Virus record (IMG/VR): IMGVR_UViG_3300025168_000094
Span: 1-59,020 of that record
Origin: a virus
Length of the DNA: 59,020 bases
Reading direction: 5' to 3' (one strand)
Under the pieces are notes generated by a model, which was not told the origin of the DNA, searched no databases, and worked only from the letters and a program-made list of their open reading frames with translations. Shown piece after piece: positions 23,588-31,218 of this stretch. Made by a program: the position numbers and the translations under genes. Position 1 is the first letter of the stretch; each line of letters opens with the position of its first letter.

Positions 23588-25562
23588 CTTTTTGCTCCGT
23601 CAATAGTTTTTCTTTTTTGTCTAAAACATCAATTAATGATTTAATTGAGTTATTCATCTCAAGTATTTTTTGCTCTTCGTTGAGTTCCCTATCAGAATAT
23701 ATAGATGTTTGTTCCTGATAAGTACCTCTACCGAGTGCTGATAGTTGTGAACCACCTAAATTATTAGTTCTTGGTGTGTTGGTTTCTGGCATACCCGTCA
23801 TCTTCATCGACTGGGTGCGTTTACCTCGGCCGCGCATATCATTAATACCATCCTTTCTTAAGTAATCACCTTTTTCGTACTTACTCAATCTTTTAGAAGG
23901 TCTAGATCCGGGGGGCACTGCTAAGAGTGACGACTCATCTCCGCCGGTGGTATCTGCTGGTGGGGTCTCTGGGCCGCCTCCAGCAGCATCTGCCGGCATT
24001 TCTGTTGGGCCTGCATCAAGACCCAAGTCGTCTCCGCCTAGGTCTCCACCGAGGCCACCGCCAAGATTATCTCCACCAAGTCCGCCGCCAAGTCCGCCGG
24101 CACCAGCCGCCGATTCGGCAACTTGTTGTAATGCTGCATCATGTTTGCGATCGTAATACATCTCTCGTTGGTTTCTAATGAACTCCTCGTGAGACATACC
24201 AAAAATATTGTCGGCAACCCAGCGACGAGAAAAGAACCCCTCGGTGGCACCTGCAGCAATATCAAATTTAGATTTCCAATGTTCCAACTCTTGAAGTTCA
24301 GCGATTTTGGATGGGTTGTTGAGAGACAATTTAAATCCTAACAAGTCATCGCCGCGGAATCCCAATGTGTAGAGATGAATAATTCCAATTTTTTCCAACT
24401 CAGAGATGACAACGCGTTGGAGTCTTTGGATAGTTCTAGCAAAGCGAATGTCTTTTTGAGCGAGAGTGGTCTTATCCTCGGTAGCACCTTCTCCCATAGT
24501 AAGATAAGATTGTGGGATCTTGAGAGCGGAAAACAATTTATCTCTTAGATATTTAACATCGTCAATTGCTGTTGTGTTCTGTCCGCCGGCAAGATTTTGG
24601 ATATCTGTAACGGAACCTGCACGTACGGGAATGAAGTAATCTTCCTCAATACTCATTGGGTTATATCTTAAATCAACACGGCCTGTGTCAGGGTCAACAA
24701 CTGAGTTTCTTTTAAGTTGTGTTACGGTCTTCTCCATGAACTGCTCCACTTCTTGTGGGGGAATTGCACCAACGTCAATCTTAAAGACACGACGTTCAGA
24801 AGAGCGGATAACTCGGTAAGCCATCATAGCATCTTCCATTAGTGTAAGCTGGCGCCAAATACGACGTGCGGGTTCTAAGATAGAAGTACCGTAAGGAGCG
24901 TATTTATCGTTTCCGAGAACACGAAAGTGAGCTACCTGCCAATTTTCAAAAGTCATTCCACCAGAATTCCACTGGTATTGGACGTAATTTGGATTGGTTG
25001 AGTCTAATCCTTCCAGCCTTTCAACCTCTTGAGGAGGCAAAGAGATAGCAGATTGAACCCCATACTTGTCATCAATGTCAAGATAGAGAACAAAGTCTCC
25101 GTACTTACACATAGTACGAGACCAGCCAAACAAGTTGTACTCAACATTAAGAATGTTTTCGTACAAGATTGCCAACACTGCTCTGATTTCCTCATTCGGA
25201 CATTTGATATTCAACATCGGTCGGAGATCTGAATAAGTTGTCATCTCATCTGCATAGATGTCAAGTGTTGATGCAATCTCTGGAGTGTACTCCATCTGAT
25301 CGAAGTCAACATATCGCTCCGAACGTCGTTGGTTCGCAATTGCATTAGCGCCGATCTGGTCCAGAGGGCTGTAATGTGCTTTTTTGAACTGCTGTCCTGA
25401 AGCTGTCTTGAATCTAGAAGAGAACTTATCCAGGTGTTGTCGACGGATTCTTCGTCCCGATTGGGAACGGTAATTAATAATTGGACCAGAAAACAATCTT
25501 GTCAAAGATTTGAATAATTGAGAATTATTGTTTTTTGGGTTGCTGCCTTTTTCGTTTGCCAT
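23574..25562 (-). CDS. gp20: Portal protein, gp20-like
   Basis: A 662-residue portal subunit; twelve of these form the vertex ring for DNA entry and exit. Family blocks are clear: YVDFDQMEYTPEIASTLDIY, ADEMTT, FRVLGNDKYAPYGTSILEPAR, and PQSYLTMGEGATEDKTTLAQ with KDIRFARTIQRLQ. It is longer than T4 gp20 (524). Much of the extra length is a C-terminal extension beginning near residue 490. It contains a glycine-aspartate-leucine-rich stretch of short GGLGG/GGDLGG repeats and a Pro/Ala/Asp-rich linker, followed by a polar, helical tail. It is followed by the 22787 gene with overlap and preceded by the large terminase with an 8-base gap. Confidence 0.96.
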   Translation of the reverse strand: MANEKGSNPKNNNSQLFKSLTRLFSGPIINYRSQSGRRIRRQHLDKFSSRFKTASGQQFKKAHYSPLDQIGANAIANQRRSERYVDFDQMEYTPEIASTLDIYADEMTTYSDLRPMLNIKCPNEEIRAVLAILYENILNVEYNLFGWSRTMCKYGDFVLYLDIDDKYGVQSAISLPPQEVERLEGLDSTNPNYVQYQWNSGGMTFENWQVAHFRVLGNDKYAPYGTSILEPARRIWRQLTLMEDAMMAYRVIRSSERRVFKIDVGAIPPQEVEQFMEKTVTQLKRNSVVDPDTGRVDLRYNPMSIEEDYFIPVRAGSVTDIQNLAGGQNTTAIDDVKYLRDKLFSALKIPQSYLTMGEGATEDKTTLAQKDIRFARTIQRLQRVVISELEKIGIIHLYTLGFRGDDLLGFKLSLNNPSKIAELQELEHWKSKFDIAAGATEGFFSRRWVADNIFGMSHEEFIRNQREMYYDRKHDAALQQVAESAAGAGGLGGGLGGDNLGGGLGGDLGGDDLGLDAGPTEMPADAAGGGPETPPADTTGGDESSLLAVPPGSRPSKRLSKYEKGDYLRKDGINDMRGRGKRTQSMKMTGMPETNTPRTNNLGGSQLSALGRGTYQEQTSIYSDRELNEEQKILEMNNSIKSLIDVLDKKEKLLTEQKDETQ

Positions 25563-25570
25563 TTAGTTTC

Positions 25571-27154
25571 TCACTTTATAATCCACTTATATTGGTCATA
25601 AGTGTTTTTAGCTTCTTTCATTTTATCAAAAGTATCGCTTTTTTTGTATCCTATTTGACCTTTTATTTGTGTATTCATGGTAGTTTTAGAAGTTATGATG
25701 GCATCTACGAAGGCACGTTGGTAGTTTAGTTCCCTTGCGCTGCTCTGTATAGCCGTGTCTCTAACCCAACAAGCGATTGCAAGAGCCATGATTAAGTCAT
25801 CATGATATCCTTTCATTGCTTGTGGCCTGCCATTCCTCCAAATAAAGGTTTTCATCTCGTTGATTGTGCGAGAAGAATATATCGTAATTAGTTTATTTCT
25901 GATAAACTCTTCTAATTTCGCGACTATAAGAGGTCGCGTCTTTGACGAAGTGGTAAATCCAGGTACGGCAGAGTTTCTAATCTCTGCTTGATATTGTTCT
26001 ATGTATTCGTGCGTTGACTTTATGGAATGATATAGATTAGGATATGCTGCCTCAATTAGTTTGTCTAATACAGAGTACCCAACATTGTTATTTTCCACAA
26101 CAAGCATAGCATTCCCGTATTCTCTGCCGACTTGGTTTAACATATTAGCATACATATCAAGTGTTGGCTTACCCTGATACTCTCCTACAATCTGCAAGGT
26201 TTCTAGCTTAATCATATGAAATGTGGAATAATCAGCACCATCTCCCCTGGCTACATCGGCCACCATGAGATAATTGCACGTAGGATCAAACTCTTCCCAG
26301 ATCCAAAAATTTCTATCAAAACCAGTTCTGTGTTTTGGTTCACATATATTAGACATCAACCACTCCATACACTGTGAATCTATCACAGTCTCTCCGGAAG
26401 TATTGAAATTGCATTCCAGCTCCTGAGCGATTTGTCTCTTTGACATGTTTCTGGTTTCTTTCTTATACCACTCTGAATCACGATCTGGGTGTACGTCCCA
26501 GGGCAGCGTCGTCAGGTGAAAGTTGTTTGCCTCGGCCTCAGCGTCGACGCATGCTTTATGAAACCAGTTACCCACACCGTTTGGGGTGGATAGTGCAATG
26601 CAACGACCACCAGTTGACAGCGTAGGATACAGACCAGTCCACAGTTCCTCTAGACCTTCAATGTGGGCGGCCTCGTCAAGCACAAGCAGCGACAGGGCTT
26701 CTGAACGACCAGCATCACCAGATGTTGAAGTAGCTTTGATAGAGGAGCCGTTTGATAACTCAAAGGACGTGCGGTTATCTACCGAGATAGTCGCTATGCG
26801 GATCCACTCTGGTAAATTCTTCATGATGCTTTTGACTTTTTTGACTAAGTTACCAGCAGTAGCAAACTTGGTTGCCATAACAAGAATTGACTTATCCTTG
26901 TGAAATAACATCAACCAAGAGATATAGCCGGCTGTAATCGTTGAGATTCCCAACTGTCTTGCTTTGAGAATTACATTAAATCGATAATCGTTAAAATCGT
27001 TTAACAAAACATCTTGGAAGTCGTATGTGTCAAAAAGGATTAGCCCGTGCATCGGGTGAGATATACGGGCATAGTTTTTAAGAAAGTAAGTCGGGTCTTT
27101 ACCGCACTTTAATATTTCTTGGAACTTTTGTTTTTTGGTAAGTTCAAAACTCAT
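25571..27154 (-). CDS. gp17: Large terminase subunit (packaging ATPase-nuclease), gp17-like
   Basis: A 527-residue motor protein that pumps and cuts DNA at the portal. The ATPase part shows a Walker A variant ARQLGIST (residues 65-72), Walker B SLLVLDEAAH (156-164) with the catalytic Glu, and the coupling motif ALSTPNG (187-193). The RNase H-like nuclease part shows VADVARGDGADYS with Asp 300, VVENNNVG with Glu 354, and GYHDDLIMALA with Asp 452/453. It is somewhat shorter than T4 gp17 (610). It overlaps the preceding gene by 4 bases and lies directly before the portal gene. No recognisable small terminase gene lies in the window. Confidence 0.97.
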   Translation of the reverse strand: MSFELTKKQKFQEILKCGKDPTYFLKNYARISHPMHGLILFDTYDFQDVLLNDFNDYRFNVILKARQLGISTITAGYISWLMLFHKDKSILVMATKFATAGNLVKKVKSIMKNLPEWIRIATISVDNRTSFELSNGSSIKATSTSGDAGRSEALSLLVLDEAAHIEGLEELWTGLYPTLSTGGRCIALSTPNGVGNWFHKACVDAEAEANNFHLTTLPWDVHPDRDSEWYKKETRNMSKRQIAQELECNFNTSGETVIDSQCMEWLMSNICEPKHRTGFDRNFWIWEEFDPTCNYLMVADVARGDGADYSTFHMIKLETLQIVGEYQGKPTLDMYANMLNQVGREYGNAMLVVENNNVGYSVLDKLIEAAYPNLYHSIKSTHEYIEQYQAEIRNSAVPGFTTSSKTRPLIVAKLEEFIRNKLITIYSSRTINEMKTFIWRNGRPQAMKGYHDDLIMALAIACWVRDTAIQSSARELNYQRAFVDAIITSKTTMNTQIKGQIGYKKSDTFDKMKEAKNTYDQYKWIIK

Positions 27155-27630
27155 ACACTCTCTGATATAGCTTTTCTAATCATTTCTCTAAGCTCTTGCA
27201 ATTTGAATCCCGCAGTGGGTCTTCCTTCAGCGCCAGGAGTATAAAGAGTCTCAGGGGCGGGCTCTTCTTCTTCAGGCTGGATTTCACCGAACACAGCGTT
27301 AAAAATCTCTGCTACTTCGGCAGGAGAAGAGCCTTGTACTATCTTAAGTATTGCGTCTTTTATGTTGTCTGACATGACGACTTCTTCATCAGAGCCAGTA
27401 ACTGGATCAGCCATAGTTTCATCCGGAGCAAAGGGTCGCTCCATTGCCGCGGTGTTTCCATCGTTGGTTTTAAATCTTTTGGGATCTCTCGCTTCTGGAG
27501 AACGGTATTTGTCTCCTTGGATTTGTTGCAAGAGCTTTTCAATTTCTTCTTGATCTGCTTCAAGTAAGTTTTCTTCTTTGATATATTCTTCTACAATAAT
27601 CTTGTGTAATTGTGCTTGAGTGATTTTCAT
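27151..27630 (-). CDS. MKI-tagged small protein, unknown
   Basis: A 159-residue acidic protein starting MKITQAQLHKIIVEEYIKEE, a clear example of the shared N-terminal tag. The rest is hydrophilic, with a Glu/Gln-rich helix, a disordered Asp/Glu/Pro-rich middle, a helix around MSDNIKDAILKIVQGSSPAE, and a C-terminal FKLQELREMIRKAISESV. The last part looks like a second amphipathic helix. It overlaps the terminase start by 4 bases (ATGA), so its translation is coupled to the packaging motor. A small terminase role could be considered from position, but I see no helix-turn-helix and the tag points rather to the head interior. Unassigned. Confidence 0.72.
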   Translation of the reverse strand: MKITQAQLHKIIVEEYIKEENLLEADQEEIEKLLQQIQGDKYRSPEARDPKRFKTNDGNTAAMERPFAPDETMADPVTGSDEEVVMSDNIKDAILKIVQGSSPAEVAEIFNAVFGEIQPEEEEPAPETLYTPGAEGRPTAGFKLQELREMIRKAISESV

Positions 27631-27635
27631 TATTT

Positions 27636-28193
27636 TTAATTCTCCAAATATGTTGCTAAGCGATTTATCTGTTCTATTTTAGAGCGAAGCTCTTCTATGT
27701 TGGTGCCAGCTTGCATGTCGCCAAGGGCGCCAAGACCCTCAGCATCTATTAAATCAGTTAAATTATCAAGGGCGAGAAAAGCCTCATGAAGCTTGTCGTT
27801 GGCTTCTTCTACCATCGGGTGACCTTGACTAATGTCGTAGGCGGAGCGCTCGTCCTCTGTCACCGCAGGAGCTTCAGGTTCTTTTATATCCGGGGCGACT
27901 ATACCTTGTAGTCTTTTAAGTAATACTTGCAACTGAGATTTATACTTTGGTAAGTCAACGCCGGGCTTAGCTGCAATGTCAGATAAAAATTGTTCTATCT
28001 GAGTGACAAAGCCTTTTTCGGTTGCCGTATATTCTTCACCGGCAGTTGCAACTCTACCCAGTGCATCTTTTTTATATGCAGCAGTTGACGTAGCTTTAGT
28101 TTTGAGCCTAGTGGGATCTTGTGGCTGTTCTTCCAAGACTTGTTTTAATTCTTCTTGGATAATCATATCTAATTCAGATACAGAGATTTTCAT
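27636..28193 (-). CDS. MKI-tagged protein, unknown
   Basis: A 185-residue protein starting MKISVSELDMIIQEELKQVL, carrying the shared tag. The rest is mostly helical and charged, with a Lys/Thr/Ala-rich segment after the tag, a central Pro/Glu-rich spacer (DIKEPEAPAVTEDERSAYD) and a C-terminal coiled-coil-like part. I took the ATG at 28193, since the tag then begins the protein. The frame is open further upstream to 28304, but that would overlap the preceding gene by more than 100 bases. The gap to the 27151 gene is 5 bases. No enzymatic motif is visible. Confidence 0.72.
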   Translation of the reverse strand: MKISVSELDMIIQEELKQVLEEQPQDPTRLKTKATSTAAYKKDALGRVATAGEEYTATEKGFVTQIEQFLSDIAAKPGVDLPKYKSQLQVLLKRLQGIVAPDIKEPEAPAVTEDERSAYDISQGHPMVEEANDKLHEAFLALDNLTDLIDAEGLGALGDMQAGTNIEELRSKIEQINRLATYLEN

Positions 28194-28194
28194 C

Positions 28195-28740
28195 TTACGA
28201 TTCCTTTTTTCTCGTGTCGTTGTCAGGGCGCTTGCCGCCGTCACCAGTCCAGCCACCCTGAGACATGAAGTCTTGCCAGTGCTCGTCAGGTGCCTTGCTA
28301 CCATCTTCGTTATTCATTTCTTCTTCGAGTCCACCGACAGTGTAGCTTTGACACGCCACCAACCAAGAACGAACGTTAGAGGAACTTTCTACTCTAATGT
28401 CGCACTCTTCAACTTGAGATAATGAAACAGATTCACCAGTAATCTTGCGGTATTCTTTTTTAAGAAACTTAACAACCTCATTTACTGTTGCAACAACTTC
28501 GTCTTCAAATCCATTTTGGTGAACTTTCTTTAACTGGACTTCTGACATGTAGGTAAGGTGCATGATGTTTCCGGCAAAGCGAACTTTAAATCCGTCCATC
28601 ACTCTCTGGTCGAGAATTGCATCACCGTCCTCGCGGTTAAGCCCAATCTTAAGGGGCTCATTGTTTTCATCGAGCGCGCCATCGTAAGCGTTAGCTGCTG
28701 CTTGGGACAAGCCCTTAACTATATCGTAAACTGTTGCCAT
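28195..28740 (-). CDS. Conserved-looking phage protein, unknown
   Basis: A 181-residue protein starting MATVYDIVKGLSQAAANAYD, with a short alpha-beta domain. Strands FKVRFAGNIMHLTYMSEVQL are followed by a helix (ATVNEVVKFLKKEYRKITG) and another strand block (CDIRVESSSNVRSWLVACQSY). The C-terminus is acidic, Gly/Trp-containing and probably disordered (GSKAPDEHWQDFMSQGGW). No tag or membrane segment. It lies between the zinc-ribbon gene and the tagged 27636 gene with gaps of 1-2 bases. The compact fold suggests a structural or assembly protein rather than an enzyme; I cannot name it. Confidence 0.72.
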   Translation of the reverse strand: MATVYDIVKGLSQAAANAYDGALDENNEPLKIGLNREDGDAILDQRVMDGFKVRFAGNIMHLTYMSEVQLKKVHQNGFEDEVVATVNEVVKFLKKEYRKITGESVSLSQVEECDIRVESSSNVRSWLVACQSYTVGGLEEEMNNEDGSKAPDEHWQDFMSQGGWTGDGGKRPDNDTRKKES

Positions 28741-28742
28741 TT

Positions 28743-29132
28743 TTATTTATCCTTTTTTAAATCTGGTCTCCAACCATTTTCCCATCGTTCTTCTCTGTGT
28801 TCGACATATTTGATGTAACAAGTATTACAACACTCAAATTTGACTAAGCAGACATCATCCATAGATTTCTTTGGAAACATTCCGCAGACAGGACAATTTT
28901 TACGAGGTTCTTTATTAAGTAGTTTTTTCGATACCTTTATACCATTTACGTCAATTTTATCTTCCCATTCTGAATTTTTGGAAGTTTTGGCATAAAACTC
29001 CTTCATTTGTTGGAGATAATCTTTTTCTTTATCTTCATCCCAAAACGCTTTGGGGTTTGCAATTGCCTCATCACCATATTTTTCTTTTATAACTTTTTCA
29101 ATTGCAGCAATCTTATCGGGGTTTTTACTCAT
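28743..29132 (-). CDS. Small zinc-ribbon protein
   Basis: A 129-residue protein. The first 75 residues are helical and charged. The C-terminal third has CPVCG (residues 80-84) and a second knuckle ECCNTCY (100-106), the spacing of a treble-clef or zinc-ribbon site. Basic residues follow in the tail. It overlaps the 29129 gene by 4 bases and precedes the 28195 gene by 2. Similar short zinc proteins in phages bind nucleic acid or act as adaptors, but the partner is not evident here. Confidence 0.72.
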   Translation of the reverse strand: MSKNPDKIAAIEKVIKEKYGDEAIANPKAFWDEDKEKDYLQQMKEFYAKTSKNSEWEDKIDVNGIKVSKKLLNKEPRKNCPVCGMFPKKSMDDVCLVKFECCNTCYIKYVEHREERWENGWRPDLKKDK

Positions 29133-29728
29133 TTTATAACAATAAATCCTTTTCGTTTATATTCTTCATCTTTTATGAAATTCCGATGGGTAGTTCCAGC
29201 GTCTTCCCAAACAGGTATCAGAGCGGTGCAATCTCTATTGTGAAAATCAGGATTGTGACGCATGTGAACTTCTATTGGATTACCATCAATATATTCTATA
29301 TTAATATACTCGTATCTTTTAGACAAAGTTTCAAAAATTTTTGGTAATGGTATTTTATCTTGCACTTTTTTCCAAAGCGAAAACCTGTAGAGTGGGTCAT
29401 CGGGGTTACGGAACCCTTCAACTCCCAGGACTTGTTGTCCCCAACGATAATCTATCGACAAGTGGCGGCCTTTGAATACCTCACACCAAAAATGTCCTAT
29501 GGGTACAACATCGTCTGTCTCTTCTTCAATAAAAACAAATTTAGCTTCGCGGCCCATTCCCATCAGATTGATGCAGGGTCTAGTGATATATACGTCAGGC
29601 TTTGGCACATCTGTTCCAGTGGGTCCACAATAATAGTTGAGTGTTCTGGATACGGTTAACTTGTTGAATACCCAAAGATCTGCAGGGTTGCAGTTCTCCC
29701 AGGCATCGATGTCATCGTTGAATATCAT
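29129..29728 (-). CDS. MIFNDDIDAW protein, conserved in marine T4-like phages, unknown
   Basis: A 199-residue protein beginning MIFNDDIDAWENCNPADLW, followed by a CGPTGTDVP motif and then RPCINLMGMGREAKF and GHFWCEVFKGRHLSIDYRW. From memory this start and the R-P-x-x-N-L-M-G-M-G block are highly conserved in cyanophages and other marine T4-like phages, where the function is unknown. The dense conserved Trp, Cys, Gly and charged residues suggest an enzyme or binding pocket rather than a structural protein. The CGP and N-L-x-G-x-G motifs make an ATP-grasp-type or peptide-ligase relationship conceivable, but not supported. It overlaps neighbours by 1-4 bases on both sides. Confidence 0.75.
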   Translation of the reverse strand: MIFNDDIDAWENCNPADLWVFNKLTVSRTLNYYCGPTGTDVPKPDVYITRPCINLMGMGREAKFVFIEEETDDVVPIGHFWCEVFKGRHLSIDYRWGQQVLGVEGFRNPDDPLYRFSLWKKVQDKIPLPKIFETLSKRYEYINIEYIDGNPIEVHMRHNPDFHNRDCTALIPVWEDAGTTHRNFIKDEEYKRKGFIVIK

Positions 29729-30144
29729 TATTGTGATAGTTGTTTATCGATAGCGTAATAGGTAGTGCCGCCGACAACGACACCGCCCACAAACCATAAC
29801 CACTTATAACGTGGTGAGGTCTTTTCCAAAGAATTTGCTAAGGAACTAATTTCCTTATCCTTCTGTTCTATAAACAGGTCATATTCTTTTGTCAAAGCGT
29901 TGTGTTCGATTTTAAGATTTTCTAATTTGTATTCGTATTCTTCTCGTAAGATCTTTGTTTCGTAATCAGTTTTAATTTCGCAGGAATAGGTTGCTATATC
30001 ATACTCAGTTAATATTTTAGCCAGAGCATTTTCATCGAACAGGACGCCAGCGAAAGGAGCGGGAGCTTTGTATTCAAGTATCGTAAACTTAGGCGTAGTT
30101 GCATTGGCAGACATGGTGAGTAATAGTAAGAGTTTAAGGAGCAT
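29728..30144 (-). CDS. Exported coiled-coil protein with C-terminal membrane anchor, probable lysis-related
   Basis: A 138-residue protein with a signal peptide (MLLKLLLLLTMSANA), then KAPAPFAGVLFDENALAKIL. A long periplasmic coiled coil and a C-terminal membrane segment (WLWFVGGVVVGGTTYYAI) follow. The A-P-F-x-G-V-L start followed by coiled coil and tail anchor is typical of small proteins found next to holins and spanins in Gram-negative phages. No lipobox is present, so it is not a standard outer-membrane spanin lipoprotein. I chose the ATG at 30144, which overlaps the 30134 gene by 11 bases; a TTG at 30156 is possible. Role in lysis is inferred from topology and neighbours. Confidence 0.72.
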   Translation of the reverse strand: MLLKLLLLLTMSANATTPKFTILEYKAPAPFAGVLFDENALAKILTEYDIATYSCEIKTDYETKILREEYEYKLENLKIEHNALTKEYDLFIEQKDKEISSLANSLEKTSPRYKWLWFVGGVVVGGTTYYAIDKQLSQ

Positions 30145-30517
30145 ACTGGATCCCAAATTTAGTTTCTATATCTTTTATAAGTTCTTCCCTGTCTTGGTTG
30201 AACTTATTGGTGTATTTGCCTTTCTTATCTTCTCTTATGTTCTCTATCATCTCAAGAGCTTTTTCATAATCTTCTTCGATGTTTGCCATCGACTCAAGAT
30301 GTTCTTCCATTAGCAACTGCTTTTCTCGAATCTCTTGTTTATGAATTTCTTTGAGCCCTTCGATCTGTGACCGGGCAGATTCTATTTGGGTTTTGTATGT
30401 TTTCTGCATGAGTCTGTAATCGTGTTTCATCTTACCAAACACAATAAGAGCTAATAGTAATATTAATAGCTCTTTCCAATGGTTTACAACAAATGTAATA
30501 ATCTTTGTTTTAACCAT
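30134..30517 (-). CDS. Inner-membrane spanin-like protein (Rz-like)
   Basis: A 127-residue protein with a short cytoplasmic start, one membrane segment (ELLILLLALIVFG, residues 17-29) and a long charged periplasmic coiled coil. That layout is the Rz-type inner-membrane spanin, which links to an outer-membrane partner to disrupt the envelope in the last step of lysis. It lies between the holin-like gene (overlap of 8 bases) and the exported coiled-coil gene (overlap of 11 bases). AGAGG lies 5 bases before the ATG at 30517; a second ATG at 30520 is too close to it. No sequence signature is decisive, so the call is from topology and cluster. Confidence 0.65.
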   Translation of the reverse strand: MVKTKIITFVVNHWKELLILLLALIVFGKMKHDYRLMQKTYKTQIESARSQIEGLKEIHKQEIREKQLLMEEHLESMANIEEDYEKALEMIENIREDKKGKYTNKFNQDREELIKDIETKFGIQYAP

Positions 30518-30707
30518 CATAACCTCTTAATTTGGCAATACCGTCTAATACAGTCTGGCCGCCAATGTAAATTGCCGAAATAATTACCCAGTCTTCACTA
30601 GCTAACTGTCCCGACATTGCGAGGTAGGTGGCTACACCCCATACCATTAATTTTCTAGAGGTTAATTTACTTAACCAAGTATCAACAAATCCTTGTGCTC
30701 TTGCCAT
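30510..30707 (-). CDS. Holin-like small membrane protein
   Basis: A 65-residue protein with a basic, amphipathic N-terminus (RAQGFVDTWLSKLTSRK) and two hydrophobic stretches (LMVWGVATYLAMSG and WVIISAIYIGGQTVLDGI). Small size, two membrane segments and short charged ends are typical of holins that open the inner membrane. I chose the ATG at 30707 because GGAG lies 9 bases before it; the ATG at 30722 is only 2 bases from that site. It overlaps the spanin-like gene. No endolysin is encoded nearby, so the muralytic enzyme must be elsewhere in the genome or be an unrecognised protein. Confidence 0.65.
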   Translation of the reverse strand: MARAQGFVDTWLSKLTSRKLMVWGVATYLAMSGQLASEDWVIISAIYIGGQTVLDGIAKLRGYDG

Positions 30708-30727
30708 CGTGCATTTCTCCAATCAAT

Positions 30728-31216
30728 CTAATTAGTTTCTTGGATTCCATTTTTGGCGTTTTTTATTAGATACCGCACAAATTGCTGTGAATTTTCTGTC
30801 TCTAGGGTATTCTCTTCGGAGTTGACCGATTTGATAAATTTATCTTGACGAGTAATCCAACCCATCGCTGAAGGATTGTAAGCTATGCCTGGTATTCGAA
30901 TAAGTCTTCCCCAACCAAAAAGTCTATGTAAGTCACCTGTCAAGTTTTCGTAATAACCGCCGGCTTCAAATATTTCTGGATAACTTTGATTAATCCATGG
31001 AAGTGCTTCAAGCATCCCAACCACATTGTCATTTGGAGGTAAATCGTTCTTTATGTCATCAAACCCAGCTTCAACAGTGTGTTTGAATATGCTTTGTATA
31101 TTTTCAGAATATTTGGAATTAGCATTTATGAGTTGGTTTAATAACTCTTCTTCTATTTTTTCTAAAGATTTTGGACCGAAGAAAAACGATCTAACGCTTT
31201 CAACCCAGCCGAACAT
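30728..31216 (-). CDS. Hypothetical protein upstream of lysis cluster
   Basis: A 162-residue protein starting MFGWVESVRSFFFGPKSLEK, with a helical N-terminal half and a more compact, aromatic middle (GGYYENLTGDLHRLFGWGRLI). The Asn/Glu-rich C-terminus ends FVRYLIKNAKNGIQETN. No membrane segment, signal peptide or catalytic pattern can be recognised, and it is not a recognisable lysozyme, amidase or peptidase. It sits 2 bases after the tagged 31219 gene and 20 bases before the holin-like gene. It could belong to either group. Confidence 0.68.
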   Translation of the reverse strand: MFGWVESVRSFFFGPKSLEKIEEELLNQLINANSKYSENIQSIFKHTVEAGFDDIKNDLPPNDNVVGMLEALPWINQSYPEIFEAGGYYENLTGDLHRLFGWGRLIRIPGIAYNPSAMGWITRQDKFIKSVNSEENTLETENSQQFVRYLIKNAKNGIQETN

Positions 31217-31218
31217 TG

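Noticed and set aside
27151-27630. Small terminase (gp16-like)
   Set aside because: Position before the large terminase fits, but no DNA-binding helix pattern or coiled-coil ring motif is visible and the protein carries the MKI tag.
29129-29728. ATP-grasp enzyme
   Set aside because: CGPTG and N-L-M-G-M-G hint at nucleotide binding, but no complete motif set can be traced; left as unknown.
30728-31216. Endolysin next to the holin-like gene
   Set aside because: No lysozyme catalytic Glu-Asp-Thr pattern, amidase zinc ligands or peptidase motif is present.
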